Origin: Candidatus Metaruminococcus caecorum
GTDB taxonomy: Bacteria > Bacillota > Clostridia > Oscillospirales > Ruminococcaceae
Direction: 5' to 3'
Length of the DNA stretch: 38,968 nt
NCBI GenBank assembly: GCA_904420045.1
Contig: CAJFTY010000009.1
Span: 1-38,968, forward strand
Shown here: positions 7,851 through 15,938 of the stretch, one piece after another
How the letters are laid out: the number at the start of each line of letters is the position of its first letter
Position numbering within the stretch: position 1 is the stretch's first letter
Notes under the pieces: model-generated
The model's input: the letters and a program-made list of their open reading frames with translations, nothing else
Told to the model about the DNA's origin: nothing
The model's database searches: none
Translations under genes and position numbers: made by a program

Positions 7851-7903
7851 AGACAAAGCCGTTTTCTTGCAAAAGGGCTTTGTCTGACGAACGCTTTTTT
7901 CTT
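7842..7903 (+). terminator. Leader terminator (attenuator) of the glutamate synthase operon
   Basis: GCGTTCGTCAGACAAAGCC (7842-7860) is perfectly complementary to 7876-7894. The stem continues past a G-G mismatch with TTTT/AAAA around a CTTGC loop. It is followed by TTTTTTCTT (7895-7903). The stem starts about 12 bases after the predicted transcription start and ends 27 bases before the first gene, so it must be overcome for expression. Terminated RNA would be about 70 bases. Confidence 0.92.
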
Positions 7904-7929
7904 TGATCTTCACACGAGGAGGAGTCAGT

Positions 7930-9024
7930 ATGCTCAAAGAAGGCCAAGTCAGAATTCCATCCGGCTGCGCGATCTCCGGCATCTTTGCCAAGGACGGTCG
8001 GAAGCTGTCCGGCGAAGCGATTATCAAATCCATCGCTGTCATGCACGACAGAAGCAACGGGCTGGGCGGCGGTTTTGCCGGATATGGAATTTACCCGGAA
8101 TATAAAGATCAGTACGCGCTGCACATTTTTTACGACGACATGGAGGCTAGGGAGCGGTGCGAACGGTTTTTGGACCGGCACTTTGACGTGATTAACCTGT
8201 CCAAGATCCCGGTTCGCAAAAATCCGAACATCACCAATGAACCGCTGATCTGGCGGTACTTTGTGGATCCCCTTCCCACCAAGCTCGCGGACAGCCAGCT
8301 AGACGAACAGGAATTCATGGCCCGGTGCATGATCCATATCAACACGGAAATCCATGGCGCCTATGTGTTTTCCAGCGGAAAAAACATGGGGGTGTTCAAG
8401 GCCGTGGGCTTTCCTGAGGACGTGGGGGATTTTTACCGGCTGGAGGAATACGAGGGCTACTGCTGGACGGCCCACGGCCGGTATCCCACCAACACGCCCG
8501 GATGGTGGGGCGGCGCCCACCCCTTTGCGATGCTCAACTACTCCATCGTTCACAACGGGGAGATTTCCTCCTACGACGCCAACCGGCGGTATATCGAGAT
8601 GTTCGGCTACAAGTGCAGTCTGCTCACCGACACCGAGGTCATCACCTATATCATCGACTTTTTAAATCGCAAGCAAGGGCTAAGCCTGGAAGAAACCGCC
8701 GGCGTGATCGCAGCTCCCTTCTGGTCGACCATCGAGGCGCTTCCCGAGCAGGAAAAGCAAACGCTCACCTATTTGCGATATCTGTACGCAAGCCTTTTGA
8801 TTACCGGGCCGTTTTCCATCCTGCTGGGCTTTGACGGCGGGATGATGGCCTTAAACGATCGTCTGAAGCTGCGGAGCATGGTGGTGGGCGAAAAAGACCA
8901 GACCGTTTACATCGCCAGCGAGGAAAGCGCCATCCGGATCATTGAACCCAATCCCGACCGGGTGTGGTCGCCCAAAGGGGGCGAGCCGGTAATCGTAAGG
9001 CTCAACCCCGGCGTAAAAGGATAA
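7930..9024 (+). CDS. Glutamate synthase, stand-alone glutamine amidotransferase (class II) subunit
   Basis: This 364-residue protein carries an N-terminal-nucleophile glutaminase domain of the class found in glutamate synthase and GlxB-like proteins. It should release ammonia from glutamine for the FMN subunit encoded next. The likely nucleophile is Cys13 in the SGCAISGIF motif, preceded by a 12-residue presequence that would have to be removed. TAHGRYPTNTPGWWGGAHPF and the oxyanion-type VHNGEISSYDANRRY are further hallmarks. The ATG is chosen because GAGGAGG lies just upstream; an in-frame TTG at 7903 falls inside the terminator tail. It is the first gene of the rightward nitrogen operon, 37 bases before the core subunit. 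The split, archaeal-like arrangement contrasts with the single-chain bacterial GltB. Confidence 0.92.
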   Translation: MLKEGQVRIPSGCAISGIFAKDGRKLSGEAIIKSIAVMHDRSNGLGGGFAGYGIYPEYKDQYALHIFYDDMEARERCERFLDRHFDVINLSKIPVRKNPNITNEPLIWRYFVDPLPTKLADSQLDEQEFMARCMIHINTEIHGAYVFSSGKNMGVFKAVGFPEDVGDFYRLEEYEGYCWTAHGRYPTNTPGWWGGAHPFAMLNYSIVHNGEISSYDANRRYIEMFGYKCSLLTDTEVITYIIDFLNRKQGLSLEETAGVIAAPFWSTIEALPEQEKQTLTYLRYLYASLLITGPFSILLGFDGGMMALNDRLKLRSMVVGEKDQTVYIASEESAIRIIEPNPDRVWSPKGGEPVIVRLNPGVKG

Positions 9025-9061
9025 ACACAGGATCAACCATAGAAAGGCGTTGTGATTTGTT

Positions 9062-10573
9062 ATGCCCGTCAACTATTTTTACCCGGAATACGAAGTGATC
9101 CGGAACCCGGACCGCTGCATCCAATGCAGGGTCTGCGAGCGCCAGTGCGCCAACGAAGTACATCGTTATGATGAAAAACTCGGCCGGATGGCCGCCGACG
9201 AATCCAAGTGTGTCAATTGCCACCGGTGTGTGTCCCTGTGCCCCACCCGGGCTTTAAAAATTGTCAAGACCGACCACACCTTTAAACAAAACGCCAACTG
9301 GACCTCCGACGCGATCACCGAAATTTACCGCCAGGCCGAAAGCGGCGGGGTACTGTTGTCCTCGATGGGGAATCCCAAAAACTTTCCCGTGTATTTTGAC
9401 AAGATGCTCATCAATGCTTCCCAAGTGACCAACCCCTCCATCGACCCCCTGCGGGAACCCATGGAAACCCGGGTATTTTTGGGCAAGCGTAAGCCTTCTG
9501 TGACCCGGGACAAAAAGGGAAACCTGGTTCCAGAACTATCCCCGCATCTGACGCTGTCCACCCCGATTCTGTTTTCCGCCATGTCCTATGGCTCCATCAG
9601 CTACAACGCCCACGCGAGCCTGGCACGGGCGGCCAGAGAGCTGGGCATCTACTACAACACCGGCGAGGGCGGCCTACACGAGGACTTTTATCAGTACGGC
9701 CCCAACACCATTGTGCAGGTGGCCTCCGGACGGTTCGGCGTCCACAAGGATTATTTGGAAGCCGGCGCCGCCATCGAAATCAAGATGGGCCAGGGCGCAA
9801 AGCCAGGCATCGGCGGCCACCTGCCGGGCGCTAAGATCGTGGGCGAGGTTTCCCGCACCCGGATGATCCCGGAGGGGTCCGACGCGATCTCCCCCGCGCC
9901 TCACCACGACATCTACTCTATTGAAGATCTGCGCCAGCTGGTATTCTCGCTCAAAGAAGCCACCGAGTACAAAAAACCGGTGATCGTCAAGATTGCCGCG
10001 GTGCACAACGTGGCGGCCATCGCCAGCGGTATTGCCCGGTCGGGCGCGGACATCATCGCCATCGACGGCTTCCGGGGCGGAACGGGCGCCGCGCCCACCC
10101 GCATTCGGGACAACGTGGGTATCCCCATCGAACTGGCGCTTGCCAGCGTCGATCAACGTCTGCGGGAGGAGGGCATCCGTGGAAACGTCTCTATCGTCGT
10201 GGGTGGAAGCATCCGCTCCAGCTCTGATGTAGTCAAAGCCATCGCGCTGGGAGCGGATGCGGTATACATCGCCACCAGCGCACTGCTGGCCCTGGGATGC
10301 CATCTGTGCCGTTCCTGCCATGCGGGCAAGTGCAACTGGGGTATCGCCACCCAAAATCCCGAGCTGGTCAAGCGGTTAAACCCCGATGTAGGATCCCAGC
10401 GGCTGGTGAACCTGGTCAACGCCTGGACTCACGAGATCAAAGAGATGATGGGCGGCATGGGGATCAACTCCATTGAAGCGTTAAAGGGCAACCGCCTGAT
10501 GCTCAGAGGCGTGGGGCTCACCGAAAAGGAACTGGAAATTCTCGGCATCAAGCATGCCGGAGAATCCTGTTAG
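9062..10573 (+). CDS. Glutamate synthase, FMN/Fe-S core subunit with N-terminal ferredoxin domain
   Basis: This 503-residue protein has a ferredoxin domain with two CX2CX2CX3C motifs (Cys 19, 22, 25, 29 and 50, 53, 56, 60). The glutamate synthase FMN-binding barrel follows, with LSTPILFSAMSYGSIS, GEGG, KMGQGAKPGIGGHLPG and GFRGGTGAAPT. Another cysteine cluster, C413, C416, C419 and C424, fits the synthase Fe-S centre. It should combine ammonia with 2-oxoglutarate and reduce the imine to glutamate using electrons delivered by the Fe-S proteins encoded downstream. This is the archaeal-type GltB core, lacking both the amidotransferase and GXGXG domains, which are separate genes on either side. 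A ribosome site (AGAAAGG) lies about 14 bases upstream. Confidence 0.94.
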   Translation: MPVNYFYPEYEVIRNPDRCIQCRVCERQCANEVHRYDEKLGRMAADESKCVNCHRCVSLCPTRALKIVKTDHTFKQNANWTSDAITEIYRQAESGGVLLSSMGNPKNFPVYFDKMLINASQVTNPSIDPLREPMETRVFLGKRKPSVTRDKKGNLVPELSPHLTLSTPILFSAMSYGSISYNAHASLARAARELGIYYNTGEGGLHEDFYQYGPNTIVQVASGRFGVHKDYLEAGAAIEIKMGQGAKPGIGGHLPGAKIVGEVSRTRMIPEGSDAISPAPHHDIYSIEDLRQLVFSLKEATEYKKPVIVKIAAVHNVAAIASGIARSGADIIAIDGFRGGTGAAPTRIRDNVGIPIELALASVDQRLREEGIRGNVSIVVGGSIRSSSDVVKAIALGADAVYIATSALLALGCHLCRSCHAGKCNWGIATQNPELVKRLNPDVGSQRLVNLVNAWTHEIKEMMGGMGINSIEALKGNRLMLRGVGLTEKELEILGIKHAGESC

Positions 10574-10589
10574 GAAGGAGCGGTACGCC

Positions 10590-11021
10590 GTGAAAAAAGT
10601 CTATGTCAACGAGCAATGGTGCCTGGGCTGTCACCTGTGCGAATACTACTGTGCGTTTGCGAACTCCGGCCAGGAGGATATGGTGGCCGCACTCAAAGAC
10701 CAGCCGATTTTTCCCCGTATTCAGATTGAGGAAGGCGACGGCGTGAACTTTGCGGTCAACTGCCGTCACTGCGACGATCCGCTGTGCGTCAAAAGCTGCA
10801 TCACCGGCGCGCTGCAGATCCACGACGGCGTCATCACCGTGGATCCGGATCAATGCGTGGGCTGCTACACTTGTATTTTAACCTGTCCCTATGGGGCGGT
10901 GATGCCCGCCGCCGACGGAAGGGTGGTGCAAAAGTGCGAGCTATGCCTGCAAAACACCTGCGGAGAACCCGCCTGCGTCAAAGGATGTCCCAACCGGGCC
11001 ATTGTATACGAGGAGCGTTAG
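10590..11021 (+). CDS. Four-cluster ferredoxin-type electron transfer subunit
   Basis: This 143-residue protein has the cysteine layout of DmsB/HycB-type electron-transfer subunits, enough for four [4Fe-4S] clusters. The groups are Cys 11, 14, 17, 21; 58, 61, 66, 70; 89, 92, 95, 99; and 116, 119, 124, 129, 133. It contains no other domain. The GTG start at 10590 is chosen because GGAAGGAG ends nine bases upstream; the in-frame ATG at 10554 overlaps the preceding gene and lacks a site. Lying between the FMN core and a FAD oxidoreductase, it most likely carries electrons from NAD(P)H (or ferredoxin) to the glutamate synthase core. The partnership is inferred from context. Confidence 0.88.
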   Translation: MKKVYVNEQWCLGCHLCEYYCAFANSGQEDMVAALKDQPIFPRIQIEEGDGVNFAVNCRHCDDPLCVKSCITGALQIHDGVITVDPDQCVGCYTCILTCPYGAVMPAADGRVVQKCELCLQNTCGEPACVKGCPNRAIVYEER

Positions 11022-11070
11022 CTCCGTTCGGATCAAAAACGCAATCAATGGAAAGGCGCGATGATAGACG

Positions 11071-12321
11071 ATGAAACGTAAAAAAGTGACTCGATATGTA
11101 ATCATCGGGAACTCCGCAGCCGCGGTAGGATGCGTGGAAGGAATCCGCTTGGCGGATTCGAAAGGCTCGATCACCCTGATCGCCTCAGAACCGCACCACA
11201 CCTATTCCCGGCCGCTGATCTCCTATCTGCTGTACGGCAAAACCGATGAACAGCGGATGAAATACCGCCCCGATGATTTTTATATGAAAAACGGCGTAAC
11301 CGCCCTGCTGGGGAAGACGGCGGTGGGCATCGATCCCAAGTCCAAAAAGGTCCTGCTGGACGACGGTCAGACGGTCGAATACGACAAGCTTCTGGTGGCC
11401 ACGGGCTCCTCCCCTTTTGTCCCCTCTATTGAAGGGCTGGATCAGGTGGAGCAGAAAACCTCCTTTATGACGCTGGATGACGCCCGCTGGCTGGAACACA
11501 TGGTGGACGCGGATACCCGGGTGCTGATCCTGGGCGCCGGGCTGATCGGGCTAAAGTGCGCCGAAGGGCTGTCCGCCACAACCGCTCAGATTACGGTTGT
11601 GGATCTGGCAGACCGGGTGCTCCCCAGTATTTTGGATCAGGCCGGCGGCGCTATGATGAAAGAGCATCTGGAGCGCAATCAAATCCCCTGCATTCTGTCG
11701 GACAGCGTTGTGAAGTTCGAGCAAAACCGCGCGGTGCTCAAAAGCGGACGGGCAATCCCCTTCGACGTGCTGGTGACGGCGGTGGGCGTGCGGCCAAATA
11801 TTCAGCTTGTGCAGCAAGCAGGCGGCGAAGTCCGCCGGGGGATTGTCACCGACCGGGTATGCAGGACTTCCCTTCCCGATGTATACGCTGCCGGCGACTG
11901 CGCCGAAAGCCTGGACGTGACCACCGGGCAGGAAAAGGTGCTGGCGCTGCTTCCTAACGCCTACATGCAGGGGGAGTGCGCCGGCATCCACATGGCGGGC
12001 GGAGAAAAGCCCTATGACAAGGCGATCCCCATGAACGCCATCGGATTTTTCGGCCTGCACCTCCTCACCGCCGGGAGCTATGACGGCGACGAACTGGTGG
12101 AACAGGGCGAGGGATTTTATAAAAAACTGATTGTCAAAGACGGGATGTTAAACGGCTTTATTCTGATCGGGAATGTGAAGCGAGCCGGAATTTACACCGC
12201 GCTAATCCGAAACCGCACGCCGCTGTCCGAGGTGGATTTTGCACTGTTAAAAGACCATCCGCAGCTGATGGCGTATTCCAAAGCAAAACGGAAAGAACTG
12301 TTGGGAGGTGTCCGGGCATGA
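11071..12321 (+). CDS. FAD-dependent NAD(P)H oxidoreductase of the glutamate synthase operon
   Basis: This 416-residue pyridine nucleotide-disulfide-type oxidoreductase has two dinucleotide folds. These are an N-terminal FAD site (VIIGNSAAAVG, about residues 8-18) and a central NAD(P)H site (VLILGAGLIGLKCAEGL, about 150-166). The second FAD motif DVYAAGDCAES lies near residue 275. No redox-active CXXC is seen, which fits the NADH:rubredoxin/nitrite reductase branch rather than the thioredoxin reductases. It differs from the usual GltD (small subunit), which has an N-terminal Fe-S domain; here that domain is a separate gene just upstream. It likely supplies electrons to the glutamate synthase complex. 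Its last four bases overlap the next start codon (ATGA), implying translational coupling. Confidence 0.88.
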   Translation: MKRKKVTRYVIIGNSAAAVGCVEGIRLADSKGSITLIASEPHHTYSRPLISYLLYGKTDEQRMKYRPDDFYMKNGVTALLGKTAVGIDPKSKKVLLDDGQTVEYDKLLVATGSSPFVPSIEGLDQVEQKTSFMTLDDARWLEHMVDADTRVLILGAGLIGLKCAEGLSATTAQITVVDLADRVLPSILDQAGGAMMKEHLERNQIPCILSDSVVKFEQNRAVLKSGRAIPFDVLVTAVGVRPNIQLVQQAGGEVRRGIVTDRVCRTSLPDVYAAGDCAESLDVTTGQEKVLALLPNAYMQGECAGIHMAGGEKPYDKAIPMNAIGFFGLHLLTAGSYDGDELVEQGEGFYKKLIVKDGMLNGFILIGNVKRAGIYTALIRNRTPLSEVDFALLKDHPQLMAYSKAKRKELLGGVRA

Positions 12322-13040
12322 ATATCAATGCGGCTGGACTGCATTTTAAAGATTTAAACGAACGGGTCCGGGAGACTAAATCCAAGGGAATTGTTATTGA
12401 CAACTGCGTGGGCCAGCGCTACATCGCCAGCGGGCTGCGGGGGAAAAAGCTCACCATCCACGGAACGCCCGGCAACGCGCTGGGCGCCTATCTGGACGGC
12501 AGCAGCATCGAGGTGTACGGCAATACCCAGGAAGCCACCGGCGACACCATGAACGACGGCACGATTGTCATCCACGGGTGCGCGGGGGACGCCACCGGAT
12601 ACGGCATGCGGGGCGGAAAAATTTTTGTGGAGGGCGACACCGGCTATCGGGCGGGCATCCACATGAAAGAGTACCAGCAAAAGGTACCCCTGCTGGTGAT
12701 CGGCGGCAAGGCAGGAAGCTTTTTGGGCGAGTACCAGGCCGGCGGCCTGATCCTGGTGCTGGGCATCGGACGAAACGGCCAGCTCCCGGTGGGGCGGTTT
12801 TGCGGTACGGGGATGCACGGCGGCAAAATGATCCTGCGGTGCGACGAGCTCCCCTACGATCTGCCGCCTCAGGTGACCGCCCGCAGCGCCGGGCCGGAGG
12901 AGCTCAAAGCCATTGCTCCCATCGTCCGGGAATACTGCGGCTATTTTGACTGCCAGGCCGAGCCAATTTTGGACAACCACTTTTTTGTGCTGGAACCGGA
13001 TACAAAAAATCCCTATAAACAGCTTTATACCGCGAACTAA
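12318..13040 (+). CDS. Glutamate synthase GXGXG domain as a separate protein
   Basis: This 240-residue protein is the C-terminal beta-helix (GXGXG) domain of glutamate synthase, built from repeated turns such as GNALGAYLDGSSIEVYGNTQ, GDATGYGMRGGKIFVEGDTGY and GRFCGTGMHGGKMILR. In single-chain enzymes this domain is structural and braces the amidotransferase-to-FMN ammonia channel; here it must assemble with the separately made core. The start overlaps the oxidoreductase stop by four bases and has GGGAGGTG eight bases upstream. With the amidotransferase, FMN core, ferredoxin and FAD protein it completes a five-piece glutamate synthase. Confidence 0.93.
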   Translation: MNINAAGLHFKDLNERVRETKSKGIVIDNCVGQRYIASGLRGKKLTIHGTPGNALGAYLDGSSIEVYGNTQEATGDTMNDGTIVIHGCAGDATGYGMRGGKIFVEGDTGYRAGIHMKEYQQKVPLLVIGGKAGSFLGEYQAGGLILVLGIGRNGQLPVGRFCGTGMHGGKMILRCDELPYDLPPQVTARSAGPEELKAIAPIVREYCGYFDCQAEPILDNHFFVLEPDTKNPYKQLYTAN

Positions 13041-13106
13041 ATCGTGTATAATAACAATATCAGGAATTTGGAAAAAATTGTTGACGTTCATCTGGAGGGC
13101 GCGGCC

Positions 13107-14426
13107 ATGAATACCACCATATCGGAAGTTTTGCAGTTTGTGGAAGAAAATGACGTCAAGTTTATCCGGCTGGCGTTCTGCGACCTGTTCGGCCGGCAGA
13201 AAAACATCTCGATCATGCCAGAGCTGCTGCCCCGGGCGTTTGAGACGGGGATTTCCATTGACGCGTCGGGCATCAGCGGATTTGGGGACGAGGCGGAATC
13301 CGATTTGTTTTTGGTTCCGGATCCTGCCACCCTGTCGGTGCTGCCTTGGCGGCCCTCCCACGGGCGGGTGATCCGGCTTTTGTGCCACATCCGGCGGCCC
13401 GACGGCTCCCCCTTTGAGGGGGACGGCCGTATGGCTCTCAAACAGGCGGTGCAAAAGGCGGCGGACATGGGGCTTACCTGCCGAATCGGATCGGAATGTG
13501 AATTTTACCTGTTCCAGACCGACGAAAACGGCGATCCCATAATGATCCCCCACGACAGGGCGGGATACTGCGACGTGGCCCCTTTGGACAAGGGGGAAAA
13601 CGTCCGCCGGGAGATCTGCCTGGCCCTGGAGCAGATGGGGATCTACCCGGAGACCTCCCACCATGAGCACGGCCCCGGACAAAATGAAATCGACTTCCGC
13701 TACTCCGATGCCATGACTGCGGCGGACGACCTGATTAACTTCAAGGTGGCGGTTAAATCCATCGCCGCCCGCAACGGGCTGTTCGCTTCATTTTTACCCA
13801 AGCCTATCCCGGGCGAAAGCGGAAGCGGTCTGCATGTGAACCTCTCCCTGGCCAAAAACGGGCTCAACATCTTTAAAAATGATCTGAAAGAGCATTCTGC
13901 CGAAGCGGAAAGTTTTATCGCCGGGATTTTAAATCGTGCAGCAGAGATCACCGCATTTTTAAACCCCCTAGCCAATTCCTATGAGCGGTTCGGTTCGTTT
14001 GAAGCGCCCCGGTATATCACCTGGTCCCACCAGAACCGCTCCCCGCTGATCCGCATCCCGGCCGCAAAAGGGGAATATGCCCGGATGGAGCTGCGCTCCC
14101 CCGATCCATCCTGCCACCCTCACCTGGCGTTTGCGCTTTTAATCTTCGCGGGGCTTGAGGGGATCGAGCGCAAGCTCCCCCTTTGCCCGCCGGTGGACGG
14201 CAACCTGTACGCCGCTGAGCAAAGCCGGTTGGAAGGGCTTTCTTCCCTTCCGGCGACCCTGGGAGAGGCCCTCGAACTTGCCAAAAACAGCGAATTTGTC
14301 AAAGCGTGCCTGCCTGCTTCCATGTTAAAAAACTATATATCCGTGAAAGAAAAGCGGTGGCAGGCGTACTGCACGGCGCAGGATAAACAGGCGTACACCC
14401 TTTCTCGGTACTTTCCGAAGATTTAG
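13107..14426 (+). CDS. Type I glutamine synthetase (GlnA family)
   Basis: This 439-residue protein belongs to the GSI/GlnA family and should form glutamine from glutamate, ammonia and ATP. It retains IRLAFCDLFGRQKNI, GSECEFYLF, GPGQNEIDFRYSDAM, the substrate-loop region FASFLPKPIPGESGSGLHVNLSL, and NRSPLIRIPAAKGEYARMELRSPDPS. The length fits the short GSI-alpha type without the adenylylation insert. The start at 13107 is favoured by GGAGGG and by the family N-terminus; an upstream in-frame ATG at 13044 has no clear site. Divergent members of this family make other gamma-glutamyl compounds, so activity on ammonia is likely but not certain. It directly precedes the ANTAR regulator, a pairing that suggests the enzyme or its product informs that regulator. 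Confidence 0.9.
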   Translation: MNTTISEVLQFVEENDVKFIRLAFCDLFGRQKNISIMPELLPRAFETGISIDASGISGFGDEAESDLFLVPDPATLSVLPWRPSHGRVIRLLCHIRRPDGSPFEGDGRMALKQAVQKAADMGLTCRIGSECEFYLFQTDENGDPIMIPHDRAGYCDVAPLDKGENVRREICLALEQMGIYPETSHHEHGPGQNEIDFRYSDAMTAADDLINFKVAVKSIAARNGLFASFLPKPIPGESGSGLHVNLSLAKNGLNIFKNDLKEHSAEAESFIAGILNRAAEITAFLNPLANSYERFGSFEAPRYITWSHQNRSPLIRIPAAKGEYARMELRSPDPSCHPHLAFALLIFAGLEGIERKLPLCPPVDGNLYAAEQSRLEGLSSLPATLGEALELAKNSEFVKACLPASMLKNYISVKEKRWQAYCTAQDKQAYTLSRYFPKI

Positions 14427-14473
14427 CCTGTCTGCACGGCAGCCCCATACTGAAAGGAAAAGGCGGGAGAACG

Positions 14474-15043
14474 ATGGAAAGCGTCCTTGTAGTGACCAGC
14501 ACGGAAAAAGGCCGGGGATTTTTTACCGACCTGCTCAATTCCCGCGCTTTCCAGCAGATCGTCATCGCCCAGAACGGAGGCGAAGCCCGCAGGCTGCTGC
14601 TGGAATACGAGTACGATTTAATCCTTATCAACGCGCCCTTGCAGGACGAATTCGGCCACGAGCTGGCACTAAGCGCGGCCCAGAGCTCCACGGCTGGAAT
14701 TATCCTGATCGTCAAGGCGGATCTGGCCGACCTGGTGTCGGAAAAGGTGGAGGACGATGGAATCATGGTGATTCAAAAGCCCATCAGCAAGGCGATGTTT
14801 TTTCAGGCTATCAAGTTAATTGACACGACCAAAAAACGACTGTTGGGATTAAAAAATGAAAACATCCGCCTGCAACAGAAAATTGAAGAAATCCGCCTGG
14901 TGGACCGGGCCAAGTGCGCCCTGATCCAGTATCTGGGCATGACCGAGGAGCAGGCTCATCACCACATCGAACGGCAGGCTATGGATCTTCGGCTCCCCAA
15001 ACATGCAATTGCCAGGGAAATCCTAAAAACCTATGAGCCATAA
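14474..15043 (+). CDS. ANTAR-domain antiterminator with degenerate receiver domain
   Basis: This 189-residue protein has a response-regulator-like N-terminal half (about 1-115), a coiled-coil linker (about 118-142) and a C-terminal ANTAR RNA-binding domain (about 143-186). The ANTAR domain shows the family pattern RAKCALIQYLGMTEEQAHHHIERQAMDLR in short form. The receiver keeps the KP pair at 102-103. It has Asn53 (DLILIN) where the phospho-acceptor Asp belongs, and the acidic pocket after beta-1 is replaced by Thr-Ser-Thr, so phosphorylation is unlikely. ANTAR proteins bind hexaloop RNA hairpins and prevent termination. Matching hairpins precede this operon and the divergent one, so it probably controls both, including itself. 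From memory, a glnA-linked ANTAR regulator (NitR) is described in a solventogenic Clostridium; I cannot check similarity here. Confidence 0.92.
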   Translation: MESVLVVTSTEKGRGFFTDLLNSRAFQQIVIAQNGGEARRLLLEYEYDLILINAPLQDEFGHELALSAAQSSTAGIILIVKADLADLVSEKVEDDGIMVIQKPISKAMFFQAIKLIDTTKKRLLGLKNENIRLQQKIEEIRLVDRAKCALIQYLGMTEEQAHHHIERQAMDLRLPKHAIAREILKTYEP

Positions 15044-15098
15044 GCGGCGGAAAAGCGTTGGCTTTCTCGCCAGAACGTATATAGAAAGGCGGCTTTGT

Positions 15099-15938
15099 AT
15101 GACCTATTCCTTTACCAAAATGCAGGGCTGTGGGAACGATTATCTTTATTTTAATTGTTTCGACCAGCCTGTGGAGCACCCCGAACAACTGAGCGTCACC
15201 CTGTCCGACCGGCACTTCGGCGTCGGCGGCGACGGGATCGTGCTGATCGGCCCCTCTGCGGCTGCCGACGCTCAGATGCGGATGTTCAACGCCGACGGAA
15301 GCGAGGGAAACATGTGCGGCAACGCCATCCGCTGCGTGGGAAAATACCTTTATGACCGGGGGATTGTCAAAAAAGAAGTCTTGACGGTGGAAACCAAAAG
15401 CGGTGTGAAGTCCCTTGCCCTGCACCTGAAGGACGGCCAGGTGGATACTGTCACCGTCCAGATGGGAAAGGCCGTGCTGTATCCTCCCGAAATCCCGGTG
15501 CGGATCGACAAACCCATCGTAGTGGGCGAACCGGTGCGCATTGGTTCTGCCGAATACGCGGTCACCTGCGTGTCCATGGGAAACCCCCACTGCGTGGTGT
15601 TCTGCGAGGATCCATATACGGTTGACCTGCCCCGGCTGGGGCCGGAGTTTGAAAATCACCCTCTGTTCCCCCAGCGGGTCAACACCGAGTTTGTCCAAGT
15701 CAATTCTCCCAGTTTACTGACCATGCGGGTGTGGGAGCGCGGCAGCGGCGAAACCTGGGCCTGCGGGACAGGCGCCTGCGCCGCGGCGGTGGCTGCGGTT
15801 TTAAATGGGCACTGCGATCAAAACGAAGACATCGCAGTGAAGCTCAGAGGGGGCACGCTGACCATTCGGTATACCGACGAGCAGGTATACATGACCGGCC
15901 CTGCCCGGGTGGTATTTGAAGGAGTGGTATCGCTATGA
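15099..15938 (+). CDS. dapF: Diaminopimelate epimerase
   Basis: The 279-residue enzyme converts LL- to meso-diaminopimelate for lysine and peptidoglycan synthesis. Both catalytic cysteines are visible: Cys73 in [10 protein letters not shown] and Cys222 in WACGTGACA, along with the N-terminal KMQGCGNDY signature and [13 protein letters not shown]. The start at 15099 follows AGAAAGGCGG; an earlier in-frame ATG at 15033 overlaps the ANTAR gene and adds a non-family extension. It begins 55 bases after the ANTAR gene with no visible terminator, so read-through from the nitrogen operon is possible. Its stop overlaps the pyrG start (ATGA). dapL, the enzyme one step earlier in the pathway, is three genes downstream. 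Confidence 0.96.
   Translation: MTYSFTKMQGCGNDYLYFNCFDQPVEHPEQLSVTLSDRHFGVGGDGIVLIGPSAAADAQMRMFNADGSEGNMCGNAIRCVGKYLYDRGIVKKEVLTVETKSGVKSLALHLKDGQVDTVTVQMGKAVLYPPEIPVRIDKPIVVGEPVRIGSAEYAVTCVSMGNPHCVVFCEDPYTVDLPRLGPEFENHPLFPQRVNTEFVQVNSPSLLTMRVWERGSGETWACGTGACAAAVAAVLNGHCDQNEDIAVKLRGGTLTIRYTDEQVYMTGPARVVFEGVVSL

Noticed and set aside
9041-9061. Further AAAGGC hexaloop before the FMN core gene
   Set aside because: AAAGGC occurs here (and before 11071 and 15099) but the flanks are not complementary; it is simply part of a GAAAGG-type ribosome site.
12354-13682. Open frame of about 440 codons on the minus strand
   Set aside because: It is antisense to the GXGXG domain and type I glutamine synthetase genes, both unmistakable, and crosses their boundary.
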